From positions 8,678,001 through 8,742,000 of the forward strand of contig NZ_CP030771.1 in assembly GCF_006088715.1 (NCBI RefSeq): a stretch of DNA of 64,000 nucleotides, written 5' to 3'. The notes under the pieces are model-generated. The model made no database searches. It was not told the DNA's origin and saw only the letters and a list, made by a program, of their open reading frames with translations. Each line of letters starts with the position of its first letter. The first letter of the stretch is position 1. Below, in pieces: positions 43,212 through 51,193 of the stretch. This stretch comes from Streptomyces sp. YIM 121038. GTDB taxonomy: Bacteria > Actinomycetota > Actinomycetes > Streptomycetales > Streptomycetaceae. The position numbers and the translations under genes are program-made.

Positions 43212-44921
43212 TCACCGCCCGTGGTCGCGCTCCAGGTGGATCGTGCGGCCCGGCCACCGTCGGCGCAGCCAGCGGTCGTGGCTCGCGAGGACGACGGCGC
43301 CCGGGCCGCTGCCGAGGGCCTCCTCCAGTTCGTCGCACAGCCGCGGGGAGAGGTGGTTGGTGGGTTCGTCCAGGAGCAGCAGTGCGGGCGGGCGGGCCAC
43401 CAGCAGGGCGAGCGCGAGCCGCCGCCGCTGCCCGACGGACAGCTGCCCCACGGGTTTGTCCAGGTCGCCCGGGTGCAGCAGGCCGAGCGAGCCGAGGGGC
43501 ACCTGCTCGGCCCGCGCCGGGCCCAGCGACAGCGCGTAGGTGTCACGCGCCGTGCGCTCGGGCCGGTCGAACACGGTGTCCTGGTCGAGCAGTCCCACCG
43601 ACAACCCATGCCGTGCGCGGACGACGCCCTCGGCGGGGAGCCGTCCGGCGAGCACGGCGAGCAGCGTCGACTTGCCCGCTCCGTTGGCGCCGGTGACCAG
43701 CAGCCGGTCGGTCGGTGACACCTCCAGAGCGGTCGGCGCGAGGCGGCCCGGCACGTGGGCGTTCCGCAGGGCGACCAGGGGCCGCGGCTCGTCCTCGGCC
43801 GCCGCGGCCGGCGCCCCGGCCGCGAACCGCAGGGGAGCAGGCGGCTCGGCGACCCGGTCGCGCTCCAACTCCGCGAGGCGCCGGGCGGCGTTGCGCACGC
43901 GGCGGGAGATCTGGTGCTGCACGCGCCCGGCGCGGTGGCCGTAGCCCATCTTCTCGTTGTCGCGCGGCCCCCGGTCCGGCGCGACGCGGTGCGCGGTCAC
44001 CTGCGCGGAGCGGCGCAGTTCCGTCAACTCCTCCTGTTCCTCGGCGTACCGCCGCTCCCAGCGCCGCCGCTCGGCGCGCTTCTCGCTCAGGTACGCGGTG
44101 TAGTTCCCGCCGTAGCGCACGGGCCCCGCCACCGCCGGGTCGAGGTCGACCAGGTCGGTGCAGACGGCGTCGAGGAACGCCCGGTCGTGGCTGGCGAACA
44201 CCACGGCTCCGGGCAGCGCGCGCAGCTGCTCCTCAAGGAAGGCGGCGGCGCCGTCGTCGAGGTGGTTGGTCGGCTCGTCGAGGAGCAGCGCCGACGGCCG
44301 CCGGACGAGCAGCGCGGCCAGGGCGAGCCTGCCGCGCTGCCCGCCGGACAGCGACCCGAGCGTGCGCTCGTGCCCGAGCGAGCCCAGGCCGAGGCCGTCG
44401 AGGACCAGGGCCGCGCGGCGGTCGGCGTCCCAGGACTCGCGGTCCTGGGCCTGTTCGAGGCGCCTGCCGTAGGCGTCGAGGAGCTCCTGGTGGCCGGGGG
44501 CGTCCTCGGGGACGCGGGCGAGTTCGTCGCCGAGCCGGGCGAGCTCGGCGAGGTCGGCACGGGCCTCGCGGAGCGCGTCGGCGAGGACCGCGGCGACGGT
44601 CGCGTCCGTGGCGAAGGGCATCTCCTGATGCAGGAAGCCCAGGTCGTCGGGGCGCGAGACGGTTCCGGCGTCGGGCCGGTCCGTGCCCGCGAGGAGCCGC
44701 AGCAGGGTGGACTTGCCGACGCCGTTCTCCCCGATGAGGCCGATGCGGTGGCCGGGCGACGCGGTGAGGCCGACGCCGTCCAGGACGCGCCGGCCGCCGA
44801 GGACGCGGACGAGGTCGTGGGCGAGCAGGGCGTGCCGGGTGTGCCGGGTGGCCCGGGTGTGTTGGGCGTGCTGGGTGTGTTGGGTGTGCTGGGTGTGCTG
44901 GGGCACGGGGATCCGCTCCAT
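43212..44921 (-). CDS. ABC-F protein 1 with His-Thr-Gln repeat N terminus, 569 aa
   Basis: A duplicated-ATPase ABC-F protein without membrane segments: Walker A GENGVGKST and GANGAGKST, signatures SLSGGQRGR and LSVGQRRR, Walker B LLLDEPTNHL twice. A linker of about 80 residues between the domains, rich in Arg/Glu, is the ribosome-acting arm of antibiotic-resistance ABC-F proteins (TlrC/OleB/CarA-like). The N terminus is a repeat of His-Thr-Gln/Arg, not seen in the family as I know it. The start at 44921 has no ribosome site; GTG 44906, with GGAG 9 bases upstream, is a good alternative and keeps the repeat. Likely role: protection of the ribosome from an antibiotic, perhaps not the product of this cluster. 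Confidence 0.88.
   Translation of the reverse strand: MERIPVPQHTQHTQHTQHAQHTRATRHTRHALLAHDLVRVLGGRRVLDGVGLTASPGHRIGLIGENGVGKSTLLRLLAGTDRPDAGTVSRPDDLGFLHQEMPFATDATVAAVLADALREARADLAELARLGDELARVPEDAPGHQELLDAYGRRLEQAQDRESWDADRRAALVLDGLGLGSLGHERTLGSLSGGQRGRLALAALLVRRPSALLLDEPTNHLDDGAAAFLEEQLRALPGAVVFASHDRAFLDAVCTDLVDLDPAVAGPVRYGGNYTAYLSEKRAERRRWERRYAEEQEELTELRRSAQVTAHRVAPDRGPRDNEKMGYGHRAGRVQHQISRRVRNAARRLAELERDRVAEPPAPLRFAAGAPAAAAEDEPRPLVALRNAHVPGRLAPTALEVSPTDRLLVTGANGAGKSTLLAVLAGRLPAEGVVRARHGLSVGLLDQDTVFDRPERTARDTYALSLGPARAEQVPLGSLGLLHPGDLDKPVGQLSVGQRRRLALALLVARPPALLLLDEPTNHLSPRLCDELEEALGSGPGAVVLASHDRWLRRRWPGRTIHLERDHGR
44832..44903 (-). repeat. Nine-base coding tandem repeat, 8 copies
   Basis: On the plus strand the unit is GTGCTGGGT or a one- to three-base variant, eight times without gaps; read on the minus strand it encodes His-Thr-Gln or His-Thr-Arg triplets at the N terminus of the ABC-F protein. 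The repeat ends just inside the first codons. Strand slippage could change copy number. Confidence 0.85.
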
Positions 44922-44988
44922 GGGGACGGTGGCGGTGGTCGGCCCGCGGGGCGCACGGCCTCGGCGCGGGCCACTGCACGCGCCGGGC

Positions 44989-46623
44989 TCACATCTCGGG
45001 CGCCCCGGTCTCCTTGAGGCGTCCGTCGGCGAGCCGCAGCCAGCGGTCCACGCCGATCTCGGTGAGGAACCGCTCGTCGTGGCTGATCACCATGAAGGCG
45101 CCCTGGTAGGAGTTGAGGGCGCTCTCCAGCTGGCCCGCGCTGACGAGGTCGAGGTTGTTGGTCGGCTCGTCGAGCAGCAGGAGCTGGGGGGCCGGTTCGG
45201 CGCACAGGACGCAGGCCAGCGTGGCGCGCAGCCGCTCGCCGCCGGAGAGGACCCCGACGGGCAGGTGTGCGCGCGGCCCGCGGAAGAGGAAGCGGGCGAG
45301 CAGGTTCATCCGCTCAGCCTCGGGCCGTTCGGGGGCGAACGCGGCGAAGTTCTCCGCCACGGTGCGGTCCACGTCCAGCAGGTCGAGGCGCTGCGAGAGG
45401 TAGGCGATCCGCCCGTCGTTCCGCTTGGTCTCACCGCTGTCCGGGGCGAGTTCACCGGTGATCAGACGCAACAGGGTGGTCTTCCCTGCGCCGTTGGGCC
45501 CGGTCAGCGCGATGCGCTCGGGGCCGCGCACGGTGAGGTCGACGCCGCCGTCGGCGAACACGGCCGTGCCGCCGTGGTGGACCTGCATCCCCTCGCCGAG
45601 GAACAGGTTGCGCCCCGCGGGCACGTGGGTGTCGGGCAGTTCGAGGGTGATGCGCTGTTCGTCGCGCAGCGCGCGCCCGGCCTCGTCGAGCCGGGACTTG
45701 GCCTCGCTGACCCGGGCGGCGTGCATCTGCCCGGCGCGGCCCGCGGACTCCTGGGCGCCGCGCTTCATGTTGCCCGCGAAGATGCGGGGGAGGCCCGCGT
45801 TCTTGAGGTTGCGGGCGGCGTTGCTCTGGCGGCGTTCGGCGCGTTCGCGGGCCTGCTGCAGCTCGCGCTTCTCGCGCTTGAGCTCCTGCTCCGCGTTGCG
45901 GATGTTCTTCTCGGCGACCTCCTGCTCGGCCCGTACGGCCTCCTCGTACGCGGTGAAGTTGCCTCCGTAGAGGCGCAGTTCGTCGCTGCCGAGCTCCGCG
46001 ACGCGTTCCATGCGGTCGAGCAGCGCGCGGTCGTGGCTGACCAGGAGCAGGCAGCCGGTGAAGTCCGACAGGACGTCGTAGAGCTTGTGCCGGGCCTCCA
46101 GGTCGAGGTTGTTGGTCGGCTCGTCGAGCAGCAGGACGTCGGGGCGCCTGAGCAGTTGGGCGGCGAGGCCGAGGGAGACGACCTGCCCGCCGCTGAGCGT
46201 GCTCAGGGTGCGGTCCAGGGCGAGACCGGCCAGGCCGAGACGGTCGAGCTGGGCGCGGGTGCGCTCCTCGATGTCCCAGTCGTCGCCGATGGTGGTGAAG
46301 TGCTCCTCGCTCACGTCACCGGACTCGACGGCGTCGAGGGCGCGGATCACCGCGGCGACGCCGAGCACCTCGGCGACCGTGAGGTCACCGGTCAGGGGGA
46401 GGCTCTGCGGGAGGTAGCCGAGCGTGCCGCCGACCGACAACGAGCCGGTGGCGGGAGTGAGTTCACCGGCGATCAACTTGAGCAGGGTGCTCTTGCCGGA
46501 GCCGTTGGGGGCGACCAGGCCGGTGCGGCCGGTGGCGACGGTGAAGGACAGGTCGTGGAAGACGGGGGTGTCGTCGGGCCAGGCGAAGGAGACGTTCGAG
46601 CAGACGACAGCGGCGTCGGACAT
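44989..46623 (-). CDS. ABC-F protein 2, 544 aa
   Basis: A second ABC-F protein: Walker A PNGSGKST and PNGAGKTT, signatures LSGGQVVSLGL and LSGGERLR, and Walker B LLLDEPTNNLDL in both halves. The linker from about residue 235 to 310 is highly charged (Arg/Glu heptads) and could be a coiled-coil ribosome-contacting arm. GAGG lies upstream of the ATG. It ends 67 bases before ABC-F 1 on the same strand, so the two are probably one operon. Both may confer resistance or act as translation factors; which drug, if any, is unknown. A hairpin lies in its leader (46645-46666). Confidence 0.9.
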   Translation of the reverse strand: MSDAAVVCSNVSFAWPDDTPVFHDLSFTVATGRTGLVAPNGSGKSTLLKLIAGELTPATGSLSVGGTLGYLPQSLPLTGDLTVAEVLGVAAVIRALDAVESGDVSEEHFTTIGDDWDIEERTRAQLDRLGLAGLALDRTLSTLSGGQVVSLGLAAQLLRRPDVLLLDEPTNNLDLEARHKLYDVLSDFTGCLLLVSHDRALLDRMERVAELGSDELRLYGGNFTAYEEAVRAEQEVAEKNIRNAEQELKREKRELQQARERAERRQSNAARNLKNAGLPRIFAGNMKRGAQESAGRAGQMHAARVSEAKSRLDEAGRALRDEQRITLELPDTHVPAGRNLFLGEGMQVHHGGTAVFADGGVDLTVRGPERIALTGPNGAGKTTLLRLITGELAPDSGETKRNDGRIAYLSQRLDLLDVDRTVAENFAAFAPERPEAERMNLLARFLFRGPRAHLPVGVLSGGERLRATLACVLCAEPAPQLLLLDEPTNNLDLVSAGQLESALNSYQGAFMVISHDERFLTEIGVDRWLRLADGRLKETGAPEM

Positions 46624-46644
46624 GGAGGTGACCTCGGGGGATCG

Positions 46645-46666
46645 AGGGCAGACAGAGCTCTGCCCT
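46645..46666 (-). promoter_or_regulatory. Leader hairpin upstream of ABC-F 2
   Basis: AGGGCAGA (46645-46652) and TCTGCCCT (46659-46666) make a perfect 8-bp stem with a six-base loop, 21 bases before the ABC-F 2 start. Resistance ABC-F genes are often controlled by leader attenuation, so this could be a regulatory hairpin. I do not see a clear leader peptide, and an operator role is equally possible. Confidence 0.35.
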
Positions 46667-46944
46667 GGACAGTTGTGGGAAGAGGGGTACGACGAAGAGG
46701 CCTCGGTACGGGCGCTCGTGCAGCGCCGTCCGACGGCCGGTCACATCCGGGTCTCACCCGGAGATGTCGTCGTCACCTGCCACGACTGCCACTCCTCGAT
46801 CGATGGGTCCACGTCGCGCACACAGTAGCAGGCGTGTTCGCCGCCGTGCGTCGAGCGGCGGCCGCGGTCGCCCCTCGTCGTCGGCCTGTGCCCGCCAGTC
46901 TGCGCCCGCCGGTCTGGCGCGAAGCCGCCCCCTCGCCCTTGCCG

Positions 46945-46963
46945 TCACCGGTCTAACCGGTGA
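46945..46963. promoter_or_regulatory. Perfect operator palindrome TCACCGGT-N3-ACCGGTGA
   Basis: A perfect 8+3+8 inverted repeat lies 72 bases before the tannase-like gene, in the gap shared with the divergent ABC-F operon. Related sites with the same first arm occur at 51021 and 52745, each before an alpha/beta-hydrolase gene. The TetR-type regulator encoded at 49215 is the obvious candidate binder (inference). Confidence 0.65.
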
Positions 46964-47034
46964 TAGCGTCGGTGGCGTCCGGACCCACATGTCGGCGCGC
47001 TCGCGCGCACCCCTTTCCCTGGACGGGACGATCC

Positions 47035-48645
47035 ATGAGACGACTTCTGACCGTGTTGGCCGCCGGTGCCCCGCTGGCCGCGTCCGTGTACCTGCCGACC
47101 GCGACGGCGGCCCCCCACGAGAGCTCCGGCCCCGCGAAGGCCGCCTGCGTCGCGCCGCCCCTGAAGGCCCCGGCCGGTGCCGAGGCGGAGTCCGTGTCGG
47201 CGGTCCGCCGACCGGGCGGCACCGTCCACGGAAGCGGAATCCTGGGCGGCACGGTCACCGGCGTCCCCGCCTACTGCGAGGTGACGATCACCCTCACCCA
47301 CCCGGGGGCCGGTGACCGCGCCACGGTGCGGACCTGGCTGCCGGAGGACGGCTGGAACGGCCGCTTCCAGGGGCTCGGCGGCAGCGCGTACGCGGCCGGG
47401 GACAACGGCGTCGGCCTGGCCACCGCGGTCAAGAACGGCTACGCGGCGACCACCACCGACGCGGGCGTCGGCGACGTCCTCGACGTCGACTGGGGGCTGC
47501 GCGGCGACGGGCGGGTCAACACCGCGCTGCTGACGAACTTCGCCTCCCGCTCCCAGCACGAGGCCGCGGTCCTCGGCAAGCAGGCCGTCGCCGGGGTCTA
47601 CGGCAGGCGTGCCTCCTTCGCCTACTTCAACGGCTGCTCCACCGGCGGGCGCCAGGGCTACATGGAGGCCCAGCGCCACCCCGACGACTACGACGGCATC
47701 CTCGCGAACGCGCCCGCCGTCAGCTGGGACGAGTTCGAGGTCGCCACCCTGTGGCCGCAGGTGGTCATGAACAACGAGCGGACCTACCCGTCCTCCTGCG
47801 CGTTCAAGGCCTTCACCGACGCCGCCGTCAAGGCCTGCGACCCGCTCGACGGCCTCAGGGACGGCCTGGTCAACGACGCGGCCCGGTGCGACTTCGACCC
47901 GCGCCGCCTGATCGGCACCGAAGTGCCGTGCGACGACGGGAAGCACACCATCACCGCGGCCGACGCGGCGGTGGTCCGCAGGATCTGGGACGGCCCGCGC
48001 ACCCCGTCGGGCCAGAAGCTGTGGTCCGGCGTCCCGGTCGGCGCCGACCTGACGGGCCTGGCTCGCGTCACCGAGCCCGACGCGCACGGCGACGTCAAGG
48101 GCGAGCCGTTCCCCGTGCCGCGTGCCTGGGTCGCGACCTGGCTGGAGAAGCAGCCGTCGTTCGACGTCGCGACGATCACCTACGAGCGGTTCGCCCGGCT
48201 GTTCCGCCAGTCGCGGGCCGAGTACGGCAAGGTCATCGGCACGGACGACCCGGACCTCTCGGCCTTCCGCAAGTCCGGTGGGAAGCTGCTGAGTTGGCAC
48301 GGCGAGGCCGACGAGTACATCCCCCCGCAGGGCACGGTCGAGTACCGCCGACAGGTCGAGCGGGCCATGGGCGGCGCCCGGCGCGTCGACAACTTCTACC
48401 GGCTCTTCCTCGCCCCCGGCACGCCGCACTGCGGCCTCAACAGGGGCAAGGGCGCCACCGACGACCTCGGCGCGCTGCGGGCCTGGGTCGAGCGCGGCGA
48501 GGCCCCGACGGTCCTGCCCGCCACCCTCGTCGACGCCCAGGGGCGGAGCGTCACCCGCGACCTGTGCGGCTACCCGCGCGTGTCCCGCTACCGGGGCCAC
48601 GGCGACCCGGCCGACGCCACCGGCTTCCGCTGCGAGCGGCACTGA
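47035..48645 (+). CDS. Secreted tannase/feruloyl-esterase family protein, 536 aa
   Basis: A tannase/feruloyl esterase family serine hydrolase. The nucleophile elbow is GCSTGGRQG, and paired cysteines and a late SWHGEADEYIPPQG (catalytic Asp region) are visible; the C-terminal APGTPHCG probably supplies the His. The N terminus (RRLLTVLAAGAPLAASVYLPTATA) is a Sec signal peptide. The enzyme would hydrolyse ester bonds of aromatic acids outside the cell. The ATG at 47035 follows a GGACGGGA-like site. The operator at 46945 lies upstream, and the cupin gene follows after 58 bases, likely in one operon. Nearby aldehyde dehydrogenase and hydrolases suggest aromatic compound use. Confidence 0.88.
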   Translation: MRRLLTVLAAGAPLAASVYLPTATAAPHESSGPAKAACVAPPLKAPAGAEAESVSAVRRPGGTVHGSGILGGTVTGVPAYCEVTITLTHPGAGDRATVRTWLPEDGWNGRFQGLGGSAYAAGDNGVGLATAVKNGYAATTTDAGVGDVLDVDWGLRGDGRVNTALLTNFASRSQHEAAVLGKQAVAGVYGRRASFAYFNGCSTGGRQGYMEAQRHPDDYDGILANAPAVSWDEFEVATLWPQVVMNNERTYPSSCAFKAFTDAAVKACDPLDGLRDGLVNDAARCDFDPRRLIGTEVPCDDGKHTITAADAAVVRRIWDGPRTPSGQKLWSGVPVGADLTGLARVTEPDAHGDVKGEPFPVPRAWVATWLEKQPSFDVATITYERFARLFRQSRAEYGKVIGTDDPDLSAFRKSGGKLLSWHGEADEYIPPQGTVEYRRQVERAMGGARRVDNFYRLFLAPGTPHCGLNRGKGATDDLGALRAWVERGEAPTVLPATLVDAQGRSVTRDLCGYPRVSRYRGHGDPADATGFRCERH

Positions 48646-48703
48646 CCGCCCCGCCCTCCGCCATGACCTCCATGGCACGGCAGTACACGAATGGAGAACC
48701 ACG

Positions 48704-49165
48704 ATGATCGATCGACGCCGTCTCTTACGGACGAGCGGTGCCGCCGCGGTCGGCGCCCTCGGCGCCGCCGCTCCGTCGGCCGCCGCCTCGGCCGCGGAGC
48801 CCGCCCGCGGCCCGTCCCCGCGTCCCGGCGGGGACCCCGATCCGACCGGGGGCGTCACCCGTACGCTCCTCCAGGAGCACCCCTCGCCCGCGAAGGGGTG
48901 GGAGACCGTACAGACACTCGTGCAGATTCCGCGGCACAAGGAGTCGGGGCGGCACAGTCACCCCGGTGTCGAGGTCGGCTACATCGTCCGCGGTGACGTA
49001 CTGATGGAGTTCGACGACAGGCCGCCGCTCCGCCTGCGCACGGGTGACCCGTTCTTCATCCCGGAAGGGGCCGTCCACAACGCCCGCAACGTGGGCAAGG
49101 TGACGACGATGATGCTCTCCACGTACGTCGTCGACGAGACGAAGCCCCTGGTGACCACCTACTAG
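48704..49165 (+). CDS. Tat-exported cupin-domain protein, 153 aa
   Basis: A small single-domain cupin with a twin-arginine-type signal (DRRRLLRTSG followed by an Ala-rich hydrophobic stretch). The cupin motif 1 (ESGRHSHPGVEVGYIVRG) contains the metal-binding His and Glu, and motif 2 (PEGAVHNARN) the last His. Such proteins bind a metal and may act as a dioxygenase, isomerase or sensor. GGAGAA precedes the ATG. It probably belongs to the tannase operon and would therefore be under the same operator. The terminator at 49173 closes the unit. Confidence 0.85.
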   Translation: MIDRRRLLRTSGAAAVGALGAAAPSAAASAAEPARGPSPRPGGDPDPTGGVTRTLLQEHPSPAKGWETVQTLVQIPRHKESGRHSHPGVEVGYIVRGDVLMEFDDRPPLRLRTGDPFFIPEGAVHNARNVGKVTTMMLSTYVVDETKPLVTTY

Positions 49166-49172
49166 AGCCCGG

Positions 49173-49203
49173 CCGGGCGCGTCCGTGCACCGGACGCGCC
49201 CGG
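49173..49203. terminator. Perfect bidirectional terminator hairpin
   Basis: CCGGGCGCGTCCG (49173-49185) and CGGACGCGCCCGG (49191-49203) form a 13-bp stem with a five-base loop. It lies between convergent genes ending at 49165 and 49215, so it can terminate both the cupin and the TetR transcripts. Confidence 0.85.
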
Positions 49204-49214
49204 TGGCGTCGCCG

Positions 49215-49787
49215 TCAGGACGTGCCGATGCCGTGGAGCAGGGTGTCGACGACGACGTCCGCCGCCTGACCCGGGCTCAGGTCGGGCAGGTGCCGTGACA
49301 CCAGGTGCATGAGCTGGGGCAGGAGGACGCTCGCCCAGCCCTCGGGCCTGTCGCGGCGCAGGAGGCCGTCGTCGGTGGCCCGCCGGAGGAAGGCGTCGAC
49401 CTCGTGCACGGACGCGTCCCTGCGCCGGCGGACGGCGTCGTCGGTGAGCATGCGGGCCAGGTCGACGGGCCAGGTGCGGTTGACGGTGATGACGTTCTCG
49501 ACGTAGCGGTGCAGGGCGACGGCGACGGGCGCCTCGCGCAGCCGGGCGTCCTCGATGGCCCGCTCGACGGCGGTGAGGCGGGCGTCGTAGATGGCGGCCA
49601 GGAGGTCCTCGCGGGAGGCGAAGCGCCGGTAGACGGTACGCCGGTCCACACCCGCCTCGGCGGCGATGCTCGCGATGCTGGCACCGGGGTCGGTGGCGAG
49701 CATGCGGGCCCCCGTGGTCAGGACGGCTTCCAGATTGCGTGCTGCGTCGGCTCTCACCGCACGGAGTCTAGCCGTGAGGTGGGGCAC
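49215..49787 (-). CDS. TetR-family repressor, 190 aa
   Basis: The N-terminal helix-turn-helix is typical: SIASIAAEAGVDRRTVYRRFASREDLLAAIY (read in parts) at about residues 37-67. The C-terminal domain is a helical ligand-binding bundle, diverged as usual. Start is GTG 49787, with a weak site; GTG 49757 is an alternative that keeps the HTH. It lies 113 bases downstream of the hydrolase gene on the same strand, so the two could share a transcript. The operator-like repeats at 46945, 51021 and 52745 surround this gene, which makes it the probable local regulator. Effector may be an aromatic or epoxide-like compound. Confidence 0.87.
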   Translation of the reverse strand: MPHLTARLRAVRADAARNLEAVLTTGARMLATDPGASIASIAAEAGVDRRTVYRRFASREDLLAAIYDARLTAVERAIEDARLREAPVAVALHRYVENVITVNRTWPVDLARMLTDDAVRRRRDASVHEVDAFLRRATDDGLLRRDRPEGWASVLLPQLMHLVSRHLPDLSPGQAADVVVDTLLHGIGTS

Positions 49788-49828
49788 CTGGGCTACCTAA
49801 CGCCACAGCAGTGTGCATCTTGGCGGTG

Positions 49829-49894
49829 GAGCTGCCGCACCGGTGGAGCCGCCGCGTCGGAAGAGCTGCCGCACCGGCAGGGCCGCCGCGTCGA
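49829..49894. repeat. 34-bp period direct repeat
   Basis: A 32-base segment beginning GAGCTGCCGCACCGG (49829-49860) is repeated at 49863-49894 with four differences. It lies in the gap between the hydrolase stop and the TetR start and contains the CACCGGTG core in one copy. It may be a duplicated spacer or a pair of binding sites. Confidence 0.5.
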
Positions 49895-49900
49895 CGGGGC

Positions 49901-50965
49901 TCAGAGGTGGTCCGCGTCAACGACCGCCTGGGCGAAGGCGGTGGGCGCTTCCTGCGGCAGGTTGTGCCCGACGTCCGCGATCGTGCGGTGCTCGTACGGC
50001 CCCGTGAAGTGATGGCGGTAGGCCGAACCGTCGCCGGGCGGGGTGAAGGGGTCGAGAGCCGCGTCGAGGGTGACGGTGGGCACGTGGAGCGGGGGCCGGG
50101 TGGCGAGCAGCTGCTCGTAGCGGTCGTAGCGGGGCTCGCCCTCGATGAGGCCGATGCGCCACCGGTAGTTGTACAGGACGACGGCGGCGTAGTCCGGGTT
50201 GCGGAAGGCGTGGGCCGTGCGGGCGAAAGTGGCGTCGTCGAAGCGCCAGTTGGGGGAGACGAGGGTCCACACGTAGCGGCAGAGGGCGACGCGGTCGTCC
50301 ACGTCCTCCATGGTCCTCTTGCCGCGCTCGGTGGCGAAGTACCACTGGTACCACCAGGTGTGCTCCACGGCCGGGGCGGCGGGCTCCCGCTGTGCCTCGA
50401 CGTCGGTGATGAGGTAACCGCCCGTGGAGACGAGGGCCTTGACGCGTTCGGGCCACAGGGCGGCGATGATGTCGGCGGTGCGTGATCCCCAGTCGAAGCC
50501 CGCGAGGACCGCTCGGGGAATCTTGAGCGCGTCCATCAGGGCGACGACGTCGAGGGCGACGGCGGACTGCTCGGCGGTGCGGGGCGTGCGCCTGGAGAGG
50601 AAGCGGGTGCTGCCGTGCCCGCGCAGATACGGAACGATCACGCGGTAGCCCATCCCGGCGAGCAGCGGTGCCACGTCGACGAAGCTGTGGATGTCGTAGG
50701 GCCACCCGTGCAGACACAGGACGACCGGCCCGTGAGCCGGTCCCGCCTCGGCGTAACCGACGTCGAGGACACCCGCCTTGACGTGCTTCAGCGTGGCGAA
50801 CGCGGTGTGGGTGTCGGGGGCGATGACGGGCACGGCGGGCGCGGGGCCGCGGTGCGGCCGGGGTGAGGCGGACTCGGCGGCCTGGGCTCGCGGGCCGGAC
50901 AGCGAGACGGCCGCGCCACCGGCACCCAGGGCCGCGGCCTTGCTGAAGGTACGCCTGTTGATCAT
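49901..50965 (-). CDS. Tat-exported alpha/beta hydrolase, epoxide-hydrolase-like, 354 aa
   Basis: An alpha/beta hydrolase of the epoxide-hydrolase or haloalkane-dehalogenase branch: HGWPYD oxyanion region, nucleophile Asp in GFDWGSR, and a late His in DVGHNLPQE. The N terminus (NRRTFSKAAALGAGGAAVSLSG) is a twin-arginine signal. It shares overall order and several phrases (HGWP, YLRGHG, RFL, WGxR) with the hydrolase at 52832, so they are paralogues. GAAGGG lies before the ATG. The operator-like repeat 51021-51039 is 56 bases upstream. Substrate unknown; the family hydrolyses epoxides, halides or esters. TetR follows in the same direction. Confidence 0.87.
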   Translation of the reverse strand: MINRRTFSKAAALGAGGAAVSLSGPRAQAAESASPRPHRGPAPAVPVIAPDTHTAFATLKHVKAGVLDVGYAEAGPAHGPVVLCLHGWPYDIHSFVDVAPLLAGMGYRVIVPYLRGHGSTRFLSRRTPRTAEQSAVALDVVALMDALKIPRAVLAGFDWGSRTADIIAALWPERVKALVSTGGYLITDVEAQREPAAPAVEHTWWYQWYFATERGKRTMEDVDDRVALCRYVWTLVSPNWRFDDATFARTAHAFRNPDYAAVVLYNYRWRIGLIEGEPRYDRYEQLLATRPPLHVPTVTLDAALDPFTPPGDGSAYRHHFTGPYEHRTIADVGHNLPQEAPTAFAQAVVDADHL

Positions 50966-51020
50966 CTGAAGCCCTTCGTCGTGCGTGTGGGGGACGGGGC
51001 GACACTCGCAGATGGTGCGT

Positions 51021-51039
51021 CACCGGTCAAGGGGGTGAT
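51021..51039. promoter_or_regulatory. Operator-like repeat upstream of the Tat hydrolase
   Basis: TCACCGGT-CAA-GGGGGTGA: the left arm is identical to that of the perfect palindrome at 46945, and the right arm differs from it at two of eight positions. The same 8+3+8 geometry and the same position relative to a target gene suggest that one regulator, probably the TetR at 49215, binds here. Confidence 0.55.
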
Positions 51040-51117
51040 TCGTGGCGCCGCGTTGACCGGATGAAGGGCGCCCCTCGCCGCTCCGCGAGGGCAACGCAGC
51101 CGAGGCGCTTGGTATTT

Positions 51118-51145
51118 ATAACTGCTACATTGATGTGACAGTTAT
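51118..51145. promoter_or_regulatory. AT-rich near-palindrome before aldehyde dehydrogenase
   Basis: The arms ATAACTG (51118-51124) and CAGTTAT (51139-51145) are perfect complements 14 bases apart, with an inner ACAT/ATGT pair, so 22 of 28 positions are symmetric. It is 48 bases before the gene, in a GC-rich genome where such AT-rich symmetry is rare. A dedicated repressor or activator site, distinct from the TCACCGGT type, is likely. Confidence 0.6.
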
Positions 51146-51193
51146 TAAGTGCTCGGCAGGAACGAGCCGAGATCACGGGAAGAGGGAAAGCGC

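Noticed and set aside
44861..44903. 9-base repeat as a regulatory or recombination site
   Set aside because: It is in frame and codes for the N terminus of ABC-F 1, so a coding microsatellite explains it.
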